This document shows positions 44,989 through 53,773 of a DNA stretch of 64,000 nucleotides, in pieces. Both the position numbers and the translations under genes were made by a program. Origin of the DNA: CAVRQM01 sp965246915 (GTDB lineage: Bacteria; Pseudomonadota; Alphaproteobacteria; Acetobacterales; Acetobacteraceae); assembly GCA_965246915.1 (NCBI GenBank), contig CBDFGB010000010.1:186001-250000 (forward strand), in the 5' to 3' direction. A model generated the notes under the pieces. That model was not told the DNA's origin and searched no databases. It was given only the letters and a program-made list of their open reading frames with translations. The number at the start of each line of letters is the position of its first letter. Within the stretch, counting starts at the first letter, position 1.

Positions 44989-45079
44989 GGTACGCCCGAG
45001 CCCCCATATCGTCTTATTATCGTCATGATCGGGGCTTGACGAGATCGGAACGGTTGGGTGGCGGGCTGTGGAGATGACG

Positions 45080-46378
45080 ATGAACACCGACCTGTCCGCC
45101 ATCGCCGCCGAGCGCGGCATCAAATACTTTCTGATCAGCTACACGGACCTGTTCGGCGCGCAGCGGGCGAAACTCGTGCCGGCGTCGGCGATCGGAGGGA
45201 TGCAGCGAACCGGCGCGGGCTTCGCGGGGTTCGCCACCTGGCTCGACATGACGCCGGCCGATCCGGACCTGTTCGCCGTGCCCGACCCCGCAACGCTCAT
45301 CCAACTCCCCTGGAAGCGCGAGATCGGCTGGCTGGCGTCGGATCTCGTGATGAACGCACAATCAGTGCAGCAGGGTCCGCGGGACACGCTCAAGCGTGTA
45401 ATGGCGGCCGCGGCCGCCCAAGGTCTTTCGATGAAGACCGGCGTCGAGGCCGAATTCTTCCTCGTCGCGCCAGACGGGAAGGCGATTTCCGACGACGCAG
45501 ATACGGCGACGAAACCCTGTTACGACCAGGGCGCGCTGCTGCGGCGATATGACGTCATCGCCGAGATCTGCGACGCGATGCTGGAGCTTGGGTGGGAGCC
45601 CTACCAGAACGACCACGAGGACGGCAACGGCCAGTTCGAGATGAACTGGCACTATGCCGACGCCCTGGTCACCGCCGACCGGCACGCGTTCTTCAAGTTT
45701 CTCGTCAAAAGCGTCGCGGAAAAGCACGGCCTGCGCGCGACGTTCATGCCCAAGCCGTTCGCGAACCTGACCGGCTCCGGCTGCCACGCGCATGTCTCGC
45801 TCTGGCGCGGCGAGACGAATGTATTCGAGGATCCGGCCGGCGAACTCGGCGTGTCGGCGCACGGCTATCACTTCCTCGGCGGCGTGATCGCGCATGCGGA
45901 AGCGCTCTGCGCACTGCTGAACCCGACCGTGAACAGCTACAAGCGCATCAACGCTCCGCGTACTGTGTCCGGCGCCACATGGTCGCCAAACACTGTGACC
46001 TACAGCGGCAACAACCGCACGCACATGATCCGCATCCCGGAAGGCGGACGGTTCGAGTTGCGGCTCGCTGACGGCGCCGCCAACCCCTACCTGCTGCAGG
46101 CGGGCATCTTGGCGGCGGGTCTGGACGGGATCGCGAACAAGGCGGACCCCGGGGCACGACTCGACATCAACATGTACACCGACGGGCATACCGTGGATGC
46201 CAGACGCTTGCCGCTCAACCTGCTTGACGCGATGCGTGCGCTACGGTCGTCCGAGGCGCTGCGCTCCGCGCTCGGGGCGAGCTTCGTTGACTCGTTCTGC
46301 AAGCTGAAGCAGACCGAGTGGGACGATTACGCCCGCCACCTCACGCAATGGGAGCGCGACACGACGCTCGACTGCTGA
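45080..46378 (+). CDS. gmaS: gamma-glutamylmethylamide synthetase (GlnA-type III)
   Basis: A 432-residue glutamine-synthetase-superfamily enzyme. It shows EAEFFLVAPDG, NDHEDGNGQFEMNW with the metal-binding Glu residues, FMPKPFANLTGSGCHAHVSL (ATP/glutamate site), and an NRTHMIRIPEGGRFELRLAD segment. This GlnT/GmaS subtype, next to mgsABC, condenses monomethylamine with glutamate using ATP. GGAG at 45070-45073 gives the best spacing to ATG 45080; earlier in-frame GTG 45068 and ATG 45074 exist. The 91-base gap from mgsC may hold an internal promoter. Confidence 0.92.
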   Translation: MNTDLSAIAAERGIKYFLISYTDLFGAQRAKLVPASAIGGMQRTGAGFAGFATWLDMTPADPDLFAVPDPATLIQLPWKREIGWLASDLVMNAQSVQQGPRDTLKRVMAAAAAQGLSMKTGVEAEFFLVAPDGKAISDDADTATKPCYDQGALLRRYDVIAEICDAMLELGWEPYQNDHEDGNGQFEMNWHYADALVTADRHAFFKFLVKSVAEKHGLRATFMPKPFANLTGSGCHAHVSLWRGETNVFEDPAGELGVSAHGYHFLGGVIAHAEALCALLNPTVNSYKRINAPRTVSGATWSPNTVTYSGNNRTHMIRIPEGGRFELRLADGAANPYLLQAGILAAGLDGIANKADPGARLDINMYTDGHTVDARRLPLNLLDAMRALRSSEALRSALGASFVDSFCKLKQTEWDDYARHLTQWERDTTLDC

Positions 46379-46384
46379 GTTGCC

Positions 46385-46600
46385 TCAGCGGGTAATGCGG
46401 CCGCGAGCCACGTCGGGGATGTCGCCCCGGCTGAGGCCGAGATCGGCCAACTGCCGGTTGCTGTATGTGTTCAGCTCGCGGGTCACGCGGGCGATCGTCT
46501 GACGCCGCCTGTTCCAAGCCTTGATCTGGTCAAGCATGGTGACGTTGATCTGCCGATCGCCAGTGGCGAATGCGGTCTGGTCATGGGTAATCGTGCTCAT
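46385..46600 (-). CDS. DUF1127 (YjiS-like) small protein
   Basis: A 71-residue protein of the DUF1127 family, recognised from the R-rich C-terminal half: MLDQIKAWNRRRQTIARVTR then ELNTYSNRQLADLGLSRGDI. Family members are short, arginine-rich and stress- or nutrient-responsive, with proposed RNA-related roles. It converges on gmaS (six bases between stops), and its 5' side faces the enolase-superfamily gene across a 121-base gap. Confidence 0.88.
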   Translation of the reverse strand: MSTITHDQTAFATGDRQINVTMLDQIKAWNRRRQTIARVTRELNTYSNRQLADLGLSRGDIPDVARGRITR

Positions 46601-46721
46601 CGGGGTATTTCCTGTCGCTCAGTGGCGACGCCCCTCCCTGTCTCGAAAATCGATTTACGCTGCGCCGCACAATTCTCAACCCCCCGATGGTGCAATGCAG
46701 CATCACGAAACCGTGGGAGTA

Positions 46722-47903
46722 TCAGGCGAGCGGCAGCCGGCGGTAGGAACCCACTGACTGCGCGTCGAAGTATTTGTCCATCGGGCCACTTCGACGGAAC
46801 AGCCCATGGTAATGCGCCAGGCGCTCGGGCGAGAGGGTGACGCCGAGACCCGGCCCGTCCGGCACTGCGACGACGTTGCCGCGCGGGCGGAACGGGCCTT
46901 CCTCGATCACGTCCGCCGGCTGCATGCGCAGTAGGCTCTGATTGGGCTCGCGGAGGTGGGACAGCGCGGCGCAGAGATGCAGATAGCATGCGGTGCCGAT
47001 CCCGCTATCGCCGCTGTAGCACCAGACATCCACGCCCAGCGCCTCGCACGCGCCGACGAAGCGTACGAAGCGCCCGATACCGCCCAGGAGCGTCGGGTTT
47101 GTGACGATGGCGTCAGGCGTCCCAAGCGTCACGGCTCGCGCGAGGTCGAAATTGTGGCTGCTGAACGGGATCGCCGTGTGGCGGCGCAGTTCGGCCATCT
47201 CCTCGAAGGTGCGGACAGGTTCCTCCCAGTTGCGGATCCCGATCTCCTCCAGCGGCCGGACCAGCGTCCGCGCGGTGGCCAGCGAGTAGGCCATGTTGCT
47301 GTCGATCCGCAGCATCGCGCCGTCGCCCAGCCGGCGGCGCAGCGCCCGCAGCAGTGCGACCGACTCCGCCGGGTCGGCGGTGGAGAACTTTCCCTCGAAG
47401 AATGTCGTGCCGTGCTCCGCCTGTTGGCGCGCGCAATAGTCGACGACCTCGTCGATGGTCCGCTCGCCGCGCACCGCGCCGTCCGTACGGAAACTAAAAT
47501 AATCGGTGAACGCGATGTCGCGCCGCACCGCCCCGCCAAGGAGCTGGAAGAGCGGTTGCCCCCACGCCTTCCCGCGCAAATCCCAAAGCGCCATCTCGAC
47601 CGCGCCAAACGCCGCGATGAGCGCGAAATCGTTGGTGCTCTGCACGCCCGTCCACCACGGAAGGCACGCGCGCTCGCAGCCTGCGATGTCGACGGCGTCG
47701 CGGCCGATCAGCCGTTCCGCAAGCCGCTCGCCGATAATCCGGGCGGCGGTGGCACCCACCGTCTCGCCGAGACCGATCAGGCCCTGATCGGTCTCGACCT
47801 CCACGACGGTGACGGTAAATCCGGGCAGTTCGCCGAACACCCAGACGTAAGGCGCCTCGAGCGGCAGATTGACCGGGGTCGCGCGGATCGCCGTGATCTT
47901 CAC
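46722..47903 (-). CDS. enolase-superfamily enzyme (mandelate racemase/muconate lactonizing type)
   Basis: A 393-residue protein with the N-terminal capping domain (VTVVEVETDQGLIGLGETVG) and a beta/alpha barrel. Candidate catalytic residues are the Lys in FFEGKFSTAD, the metal ligands Asp/Asn in LRIDSNMAYSL and Glu in NWEEPVRTFEEM, and SSHNFDLAR. The pattern places it near the dehydratase branch (glucarate-type), but no substrate can be assigned. It starts with ATG 47903, overlapping the desaturase-like gene stop by four bases, so these two enzymes are made together. Confidence 0.85.
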   Translation of the reverse strand: MKITAIRATPVNLPLEAPYVWVFGELPGFTVTVVEVETDQGLIGLGETVGATAARIIGERLAERLIGRDAVDIAGCERACLPWWTGVQSTNDFALIAAFGAVEMALWDLRGKAWGQPLFQLLGGAVRRDIAFTDYFSFRTDGAVRGERTIDEVVDYCARQQAEHGTTFFEGKFSTADPAESVALLRALRRRLGDGAMLRIDSNMAYSLATARTLVRPLEEIGIRNWEEPVRTFEEMAELRRHTAIPFSSHNFDLARAVTLGTPDAIVTNPTLLGGIGRFVRFVGACEALGVDVWCYSGDSGIGTACYLHLCAALSHLREPNQSLLRMQPADVIEEGPFRPRGNVVAVPDGPGLGVTLSPERLAHYHGLFRRSGPMDKYFDAQSVGSYRRLPLA

Positions 47904-48868
47904 GCGGGCGCGGCGGCCTCGGCGATATCGGGCGACACCTCGGGCGAGGAGAGACCGGGACGCTGCGGATGGACCGCCTGATCATGCGCGCTGAACAAGA
48001 ATTTGCGCGCCACGTCGCAATACCCCGCATAGACCAGCCCGCCATTCTTGGCGATCAGCCGCGCCCGCTCCCGCCGATAGAACCCCGGCAGGCGATACCA
48101 CGCCACCGCCGGCCTCTCGTGATGCGCCACATGCAGGTTGTTGAACAGGTATAGCAGCCCCAGTACCGGCGCGTGCTCGACGATTGCCGTGCGGTGGTCT
48201 TGATCAGGCGCGGCTCGATGCTCGGCCAGCGAGCGCAGCATCAGCAACGACATCCCGGGGATGACAAAAAGAGCGACGTAGGCCACCAGGTTGAAGCGGC
48301 AGACCACGACCAGCCAGAACAGCACGACGGCCAGTCCCGGCAGATGCGCGCCCCAGGCAGCCCGTACGCCCGGCGCATCGTCGATCAACCGACGCATGTC
48401 GCGATACAGAAAGCGACCAATGGCCCAGACCGGCCCGATCACCGCCCTGCCCGCCAATCGCGCGCAGACCCGCGATATGCCACGTCCAATCGCCCCGAGC
48501 CGAAGCCAGGAAGGAGCGGTGAAGTATTGTGTCTCAGGATCCTCGATAGGATCGGTCAAGAAGTGGTCCCGATGATGCGACAGATGCAATGCCCGATACC
48601 GGTCGAACGGCAGCCACAGCGACAGCGGTAGCAATCCGAAGCGGCGGTTGACGCCCTGCCACCGCGTCGGGTGGCCGTGAATTAGCTCATGCTGGAACGA
48701 ATTGTGCCAGGCGCAAAGCCATCCGCCGGTCGCCAGCAGTGCCCACCACGGTAGGCTTTCGTTAAATAGCGTCACCAGCGCCCAGGATAGATAGATACAG
48801 GCTCCAAGAGCGACAGTCGGCCATTCGATGGCGCGCGAGAGACGGCGGGCGGGAATTTGCGTCTGCAT
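47900..48868 (-). CDS. membrane di-iron fatty acid desaturase-like protein
   Basis: A 322-residue integral membrane protein. The three histidine boxes of membrane di-iron enzymes are all present: HELIHGH, HLSHHRDHF and HVAHHERP (in NNLHVAHHERPAVAWYRLP). About five helices surround them. The family (FA desaturase, COG3239-like) includes desaturases, hydroxylases and carotenoid oxygenases. Because it is co-translated with an enolase-superfamily enzyme and divergent from a transport locus, a catabolic hydroxylase is as likely as a lipid desaturase. Start ATG 48868. Confidence 0.87.
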   Translation of the reverse strand: MQTQIPARRLSRAIEWPTVALGACIYLSWALVTLFNESLPWWALLATGGWLCAWHNSFQHELIHGHPTRWQGVNRRFGLLPLSLWLPFDRYRALHLSHHRDHFLTDPIEDPETQYFTAPSWLRLGAIGRGISRVCARLAGRAVIGPVWAIGRFLYRDMRRLIDDAPGVRAAWGAHLPGLAVVLFWLVVVCRFNLVAYVALFVIPGMSLLMLRSLAEHRAAPDQDHRTAIVEHAPVLGLLYLFNNLHVAHHERPAVAWYRLPGFYRRERARLIAKNGGLVYAGYCDVARKFLFSAHDQAVHPQRPGLSSPEVSPDIAEAAAPA

Positions 48869-48954
48869 GGAACCATTGTAGGACGACGCCGAACGTGTCG
48901 GTATGTGCGAGATGGCGCACTTACGCTGCAACTGTAGGCTTTCCAAACAGGTCT

Positions 48955-49818
48955 ATGATGGTCTCATCCGTACCCGATCGGCGCGACGCGGCCCGCGATT
49001 TCCGTGACCGCTTGGCCGGTTTGATCACCGCGCGTGGCCTGTCGCAATCGGCCTTCGCGCGGTCGACGGGCATCGACCGCTCCACGCTGGCGCAGCTGCT
49101 CAGCGAGGACACGCCACGTCTGCCGCGGGCCGAGACGTTGGCGGCCATCGCCACCGCGTGCGGCGTGTCGACGGACTGGCTGCTTGGCCTGTCGCAACGC
49201 GAACAGCCGGACGGGCCCAGCTTCGGCGAGGTGCTACGGATCGAGCCGCAGGATCCGATGCCGATCGACGACCGGATGTTCCGCTGGATGACCGAGGCGG
49301 CAGGCGCGAAGATCCGCACCGTTCCGGTCAGTTTCCCCGACGTGCTGAAGACGCGCGCCGTGCTCCGCCATGAATATGAACACGCCGCCGGCGACGCGCC
49401 GCCGCACAGCTGGGACGCTATCGAGAGCCGGATCCTCTACCTCCAACGGCCAGAGACGGAGATCGAGGCCTGCACCTCGCTCCAGATCATCGAGGAACTG
49501 GCAGCCGGGCGGAATAACTTCGCCGGGCTGTCGGCGGACGATCGGCGAGAGCAGATCTCGCGCATCCGCGGCCTGTGCCAGGATCTCTATCCAAGCTTTC
49601 GACTGTTCTTGTATGACCGACGGCGCTGCTTTTCCGTCCCGTTCACGGTGTTCGGCACGGCGCGCGCGGCGATCTTTGTGGGCGGCATCTATTTCGTGTT
49701 CACCTGGACCGAGCATATTCGCGCACTCGTGCGCCGCTTCGACGTCCTGGTGCGCGAATCCGTCGTGCAGCCGACGGAGATTGCCGCCTTGCTTGACCGG
49801 CTGAGGATACAGCCGTGA
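48955..49818 (+). CDS. XRE-family regulator of a polyamine-type transport locus
   Basis: A 287-residue regulator with an N-terminal Cro/CI helix-turn-helix (SQSAFARSTGIDRSTLAQLL, then TLAAIATACGVSTDWLLG). Its large C-terminal domain has YPSFRLFLYDRR, FTVFGTARAAIFVGG and EHIRALVRRFDVLVRES patterns. Proteins of this type sit next to polyamine or opine-type transporters. It is divergent from the desaturase/enolase pair (86-base gap) and its stop is overlapped by the next gene (TGATG). The gap contains GTGCG/CGCAC arms at 48905-48920 that may be an operator. ATG 48955 or 48958 may be the start. Confidence 0.85.
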   Translation: MMVSSVPDRRDAARDFRDRLAGLITARGLSQSAFARSTGIDRSTLAQLLSEDTPRLPRAETLAAIATACGVSTDWLLGLSQREQPDGPSFGEVLRIEPQDPMPIDDRMFRWMTEAAGAKIRTVPVSFPDVLKTRAVLRHEYEHAAGDAPPHSWDAIESRILYLQRPETEIEACTSLQIIEELAAGRNNFAGLSADDRREQISRIRGLCQDLYPSFRLFLYDRRRCFSVPFTVFGTARAAIFVGGIYFVFTWTEHIRALVRRFDVLVRESVVQPTEIAALLDRLRIQP

Positions 49819-50585
49819 TGAGCGTCGCCTCCCTCGGCATGTATGATTTCCCGTGGCTACGCAACGAGACGGATCGTCTCTGGGCCCATCTGCGCGCGCA
49901 TCTGGGACCGGACGCGCCAGAGACGCTCGACCGCCCGCGTGACCTCCGCGCGATCTGGCGTGATCCCGATCTTCTGCTCGCCCAGACCTGCGGCTATCCG
50001 TTGATGACCGAATTGCAGGGCGTGGTGCGGGTGGTGGCGACGCCCGTCTATGATCTTCCGGGGTGCGACGGCGGGAAGCATTGCAGCTTCGTCGTCGTAC
50101 GCGAGACCAGCAAGGCGCGCACGCTCGCGGACGCGCGGGGCTGGCGGGTCGCGATCAACGGGTTCGACAGCAATAGCGGCATGAATCTTCTCCGCGCCGC
50201 CGTGGCACCGTTGGCCCATGTCGGTCGCTTTTTCGGGAGTGTGACAGTGACCGGCGCGCATTTGGAAAGCCTCGCGGCGGTGCGCGACGGCCGGGCGGAC
50301 ATCGCCGCGATCGATTGCGTCACGCACGGTCTGGCCGTACTTCACCAGCCTGATCTAGTCCGGGGAACCCGGGTGCTGGATCACACGCGGGCCACGCCCG
50401 CCCTGCCTTTCGTCACCAGCGGTGCCGCGACCGACGCTCAGGTCGCGGCGTTACGGGCCGCCTTGGACGCCGTCCTGCCGTGGCAGCCGCTCCGCCTGGC
50501 CGGCGTGACCGGCCCACTGGACTACGCCCCGGTCATGGCGCTGGAGCGCGAGGCCGCCGCGAATAACTATCCGACGCTGGCCTGA
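49818..50585 (+). CDS. PhnD/SsuA-like substrate-binding protein, no signal peptide
   Basis: A 255-residue protein of the PhnD (phosphonate-binding) superfamily. It has YDFPWLRNETDRLWAHLR at the start, LLLAQTCGYPLM, a typical YDLPGCDGGKHCSFVVV, and RVAINGFDSNSGMNLLR with the pocket-forming residues. It lacks a signal peptide, so it may be cytoplasmic and act as a sensor or enzyme accessory rather than a periplasmic binder. It overlaps the XRE gene and precedes the ABC importer by 47 bases, suggesting a role in ligand sensing or processing. Confidence 0.8.
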   Translation: MSVASLGMYDFPWLRNETDRLWAHLRAHLGPDAPETLDRPRDLRAIWRDPDLLLAQTCGYPLMTELQGVVRVVATPVYDLPGCDGGKHCSFVVVRETSKARTLADARGWRVAINGFDSNSGMNLLRAAVAPLAHVGRFFGSVTVTGAHLESLAAVRDGRADIAAIDCVTHGLAVLHQPDLVRGTRVLDHTRATPALPFVTSGAATDAQVAALRAALDAVLPWQPLRLAGVTGPLDYAPVMALEREAAANNYPTLA

Positions 50586-50632
50586 TCGGCCCAAAACCCG
50601 GCATGATGGAACTCTTACGAGGGAGGGTTGGC

Positions 50633-51766
50633 ATGCGGACGGTCTGGGTGGCGGCGGCGATCGCCTGTGCGGCGGGATCGGCGATGGCGCAGAAGGTGGG
50701 GCCTGGCGAGGGCCAACTCGATATCGTCGCCTGGCCCGGCTACATCGAGCGTGGAGACAGCGACAAGGCGTACGACTGGGTCACTGCCTTCGAAAAGGAG
50801 ACCGGCTGCAAGGTCAACGTCAAGACCGCCGGTAGCTCCGACGAGATGGTCACCCTGATGAACCAGGGGGGCTTCGACCTGGTCACCGCCTCCGGCGACG
50901 CGAGCCTCCGGCTGGTCGCCGGAAAGAAGGTCCAGGCGATCGACACCGCGAAAATCCCGAGCTGGAGCACGGTCGACCAGCGCCTGCAGAATGCGCCCTG
51001 GCACACGGTCGGCGGCAAGCATTATGGCGTGCCGTATCAATGGGGGACCAATGTCCTCATGTACAACACAGCGGTATTCAAGGAGCCGCCAAAGAGCTGG
51101 GGCGTGGTGTTTTCGGAACAAACGCTGCCGGACGGCAAGTCCAACAAGGGCCGCGTGCAGGCGTTCGACGGTCCCATCTACATCGCGGACGCGGCGCTGT
51201 TTCTGATGGCGCACGAGCCGTCGCTCGGGATCAAGGATCCGTACGAGCTGAACGAAAAGCAATATGAAGCGGCGCTGAAACTGCTGCGGGCGCAGCACGG
51301 GCTGGTTCAGCGGTACTGGCACGACGCGAGCGCTCAGGTGGAGGATTTCAAGAGCGAAGGCGTGGTCGCGGCGACGTCGTGGCCTTATCAGGTCAACACG
51401 CTGCAGGCCGACAAGAAGCCGATCGCCAGCGTCGTGCCCGCCGAGGGTGCCACCGGCTGGGCCGACACCACCATGATGCACGCGAACGCGAAACATCCGA
51501 ACTGCGCCTATCTGTGGCTGGAGCATTCGTTGCAGCCCAAGTTGCAGGGCGATGTGGCGGCGTGGTTCGGCTCGGTCCCCGCGGTGCCCGCCGGCTGCAA
51601 GGGCAGCGAACTGCTGACCGGCGAGGGCTGCGCGACCAACGGCGAGGCCAACTTCGACAAGATCCATTTCTGGAAAACGCCGACAGCCCAGTGCAAGACG
51701 CAAGGCACGTGCGTCGGCTACGGCAAGTGGACAACCGACTACATCGCGATCCTCGGCGGGCATTGA
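50633..51766 (+). CDS. polyamine-type ABC transporter substrate-binding protein
   Basis: A 377-residue periplasmic protein. The signal peptide MRTVWVAAAIACAAGSAMA precedes QKVGPGEGQLDIVAWPGYIE, the usual start of PotD/PotF-like binders. Further motifs are NVKTAGSSDEMVTLMNQGGF, FDLVTASGDAS, GKHYGVPYQWGTNVLMYNT and a Cys-containing C-terminal part. GGGAGGG at 50620-50627 supports ATG 50633. It is the first gene of a complete importer (binding protein, ATPase, two permeases). The imported compound is cationic or amine-like by family, not proven. Confidence 0.92.
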   Translation: MRTVWVAAAIACAAGSAMAQKVGPGEGQLDIVAWPGYIERGDSDKAYDWVTAFEKETGCKVNVKTAGSSDEMVTLMNQGGFDLVTASGDASLRLVAGKKVQAIDTAKIPSWSTVDQRLQNAPWHTVGGKHYGVPYQWGTNVLMYNTAVFKEPPKSWGVVFSEQTLPDGKSNKGRVQAFDGPIYIADAALFLMAHEPSLGIKDPYELNEKQYEAALKLLRAQHGLVQRYWHDASAQVEDFKSEGVVAATSWPYQVNTLQADKKPIASVVPAEGATGWADTTMMHANAKHPNCAYLWLEHSLQPKLQGDVAAWFGSVPAVPAGCKGSELLTGEGCATNGEANFDKIHFWKTPTAQCKTQGTCVGYGKWTTDYIAILGGH

Positions 51767-51792
51767 TCTCGCCGGCCCGCCGCCTCTTTTCC

Positions 51793-51859
51793 GTCATCGC
51801 CGGGCTTGACCCGGCGATCTCGTGCCGCACGGGATGCCCGGGTCAAGCCCGGGCATGAC
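51793..51859. repeat. GSSPGMT-type palindromic repeat
   Basis: A 27-base arm (51793-51819, gtcatcgccgggcttgaccc...) pairs imperfectly with a second arm (51833-51859, ...gtcaagcccgggcatgac) around a 13-base loop. Each arm is itself partly self-complementary. Read in one frame it codes for the ..GSSPGMT peptide typical of short palindromic repeats in many alphaproteobacteria. It fills the gap between binding-protein and ATPase genes. The ATPase start codon (51855) lies in its right arm. Confidence 0.85.
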
Positions 51860-52874
51860 TGAAACGGGAGCGGAAAAAGGAACGGCCATCGCCCTTCGCG
51901 ACGTCACCCGTCATTTCGGCAAGGTCCGCGCGGTCGATGGCATTGACCTCGACATCGCGGAAGGCGAGTTCTTTTCGATGCTTGGCCCGTCCGGCTCCGG
52001 CAAGACCACCTGCCTGCGGCTGATCGCCGGCTTCGAGCAGCCGGATGCCGGCGCGATCGAACTGTTCGGGGAGCGCGTCGAGGCATTGCCGCCATATCGG
52101 CGGGCGGTCAACACGGTGTTCCAGGATTACGCGCTGTTTCCGCACATGGATGTGCTGGACAACGTCGCGTACGGCCTGCGCATGAAGGGGTTCTCCCGCG
52201 CCGAGCGCCACGTTGCGGCGCGGGACGCGCTGGCGATGGTTCGACTGGAGGGCATGGAACATCGCCGACCACGCGCGTTGTCGGGCGGCCAGCGGCAGCG
52301 CGTAGCCCTCGCACGGGCGTTGGCCAACCGACCGCGCGTTCTGCTGCTGGACGAGCCACTCGGCGCGCTCGATCTCAAACTGCGCGAGGAGATGCAGGTC
52401 GAGCTGAAGACGTTGCAGCGCCGGCTGGGCCTGACCTTCGTTTTCGTCACACACGACCAGACCGAGGCGCTGGCGATGAGCGACCGTGTCGCGGTTTTCG
52501 CCAACGGCCGCATGGTCCAGGTCGGCACGCCCGACGACATCTATGAGCGTCCGCGCGATGCGTTCGTGGCGCGCTTCGTGGGTTCGGCCAACGTGCTGGA
52601 CGCGATATTCTGTACTCAGAACGGGTTCGCCTACCAGGCCCATTGCGTGCGTGCCGAGCGGATCGCACTGGGCGGCGACGCCGCCGTCCAGGTCGATGGC
52701 GTGTGCGTCGACGTGCAGTATCAGGGTGCTGTCCGTCGCCTGGTGGTGGACGCCTCCGGCCAGCGGCTAACCGCGCAGATCGCCGCCCACGGCGCGCCGG
52801 TCTCGATCGGCGAGGCAGTGACGCTCTCTTGGCCGCGCCAGGCGATGCACCCGCTTCAGCCGGAACGAGCATGA
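51855..52874 (+). CDS. polyamine-type ABC transporter ATP-binding protein
   Basis: A 339-residue ATPase of the PotA type. Walker A is GPSGSGKTTCL (44-54), the signature is LSGGQRQRVALARAL, Walker B is LLLDEPLGALD with the switch His in VTHDQTEALAMS, and a C-terminal TOBE-like domain follows. A start further upstream (51822) would add a peptide coded by the palindromic repeat, MPHGMPGSSPG, and is unlikely; ATG 51855 is the last start that keeps the full nucleotide-binding domain, yet it lacks a normal ribosome-binding site. Its stop overlaps permease 1 (ATGA). Confidence 0.93.
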   Translation: MTETGAEKGTAIALRDVTRHFGKVRAVDGIDLDIAEGEFFSMLGPSGSGKTTCLRLIAGFEQPDAGAIELFGERVEALPPYRRAVNTVFQDYALFPHMDVLDNVAYGLRMKGFSRAERHVAARDALAMVRLEGMEHRRPRALSGGQRQRVALARALANRPRVLLLDEPLGALDLKLREEMQVELKTLQRRLGLTFVFVTHDQTEALAMSDRVAVFANGRMVQVGTPDDIYERPRDAFVARFVGSANVLDAIFCTQNGFAYQAHCVRAERIALGGDAAVQVDGVCVDVQYQGAVRRLVVDASGQRLTAQIAAHGAPVSIGEAVTLSWPRQAMHPLQPERA

Positions 52875-53773
52875 CCGCGCTCGCCGACCGGCTGGCGACG
52901 CGGCCGCGCGCGGTGGCGGCGATACTTCTTGCCCCGCCGCTGCTCTGGCTTTTCGTGGTGTATCTCGGCAGCCTCGCTGTCCTGCTGGCAAACAGCTTTT
53001 TTGCGTTCGATGACTTTTCCGGCCTCGTCGTGCCAGAACTCACTCTGTCGACATACCGCGCCCTGTTCAGCACGGCCAATCTGGAGATCGTGGGGCGGAC
53101 GGCCGGGCTGGCGGCGGTCGTGACCGTCCTGTCGGCGATATTGGCATTTCCGGTCGCGCTCTACGCCGCAAAACATGCGCGCGGCATGTGGCGGCCGGCG
53201 CTGTATCTCGCGGTGATGCTGCCGCTGTGGTCGAGCTACTTGGTAAAGATCTATGCGTGGAAGCTGATCCTCGCCAAGGAGGGCGTGCTGGGCTGGATTT
53301 TTTCGACGATAGGACTCGACGCGGCGCTGGAGGCGGTGCTGGCGCTGCCCCTGGTCGGCGGGCCGTCGCTGTCGGTCAGCTATATCGGCATGGTGGCGGT
53401 GTTCGTCTATCTGTGGCTACCGTTCATGATCCTGCCGATCCAGGCATCGCTCGAACGGGTGCCAGCGACGCTGACCGAGGCGGCGGCGGATCTGGGCGCC
53501 ACGCCGCGTCAGGGATTTCGAAGCGTGGTGTTGCCGCTGGCGATGCCCGGGGTCGCAGCGGGATCGATCTTCGTGTTCTCGCTGACGCTGGGCGACTACA
53601 TCGTGCCGCAGATCGTGGGCCCCCCGGGGCTCGTGTTGGGGCAGGCCGTCTACGTGCTGCAGGGGGCCGCCGGCAACATCCCGCTCGCCTCCGCCTTTGC
53701 GATGGTGCCGGTGTTGGTCATGGCGGTCTACCTCTCCGTCGCCCGGCGGCTCGGAGCGTTCGATGCGCTCTGA
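52871..53773 (+). CDS. polyamine-type ABC transporter permease 1
   Basis: A 300-residue PotB/PotH-like permease with six helices. The ATPase docking motif is LTEAAADLGATPRQGFRSVVLPLAMPG. It overlaps the ATPase gene by four bases and permease 2 by 11. The conserved pair PLWSSYLVKIYAWKLIL and GDYIVPQIVGPP is typical of polyamine-type permeases. Confidence 0.94.
   Translation: MTALADRLATRPRAVAAILLAPPLLWLFVVYLGSLAVLLANSFFAFDDFSGLVVPELTLSTYRALFSTANLEIVGRTAGLAAVVTVLSAILAFPVALYAAKHARGMWRPALYLAVMLPLWSSYLVKIYAWKLILAKEGVLGWIFSTIGLDAALEAVLALPLVGGPSLSVSYIGMVAVFVYLWLPFMILPIQASLERVPATLTEAAADLGATPRQGFRSVVLPLAMPGVAAGSIFVFSLTLGDYIVPQIVGPPGLVLGQAVYVLQGAAGNIPLASAFAMVPVLVMAVYLSVARRLGAFDAL

Noticed and set aside
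45020..45060. gatcggggcttgacgagatcgg in the mgsC-gmaS gap as a second palindromic repeat copy
   Set aside because: Only a short core (gggcttgac) matches and the second arm is missing.
44989..45079. Riboswitch in the gap ahead of gmaS
   Set aside because: The gap is only 91 bases and I see no conserved riboswitch core or strong paired stems.
51822..51854. Upstream start for the polyamine ATPase adding a GSSPG-type peptide
   Set aside because: The extra residues are coded by the palindromic repeat, not by family sequence.
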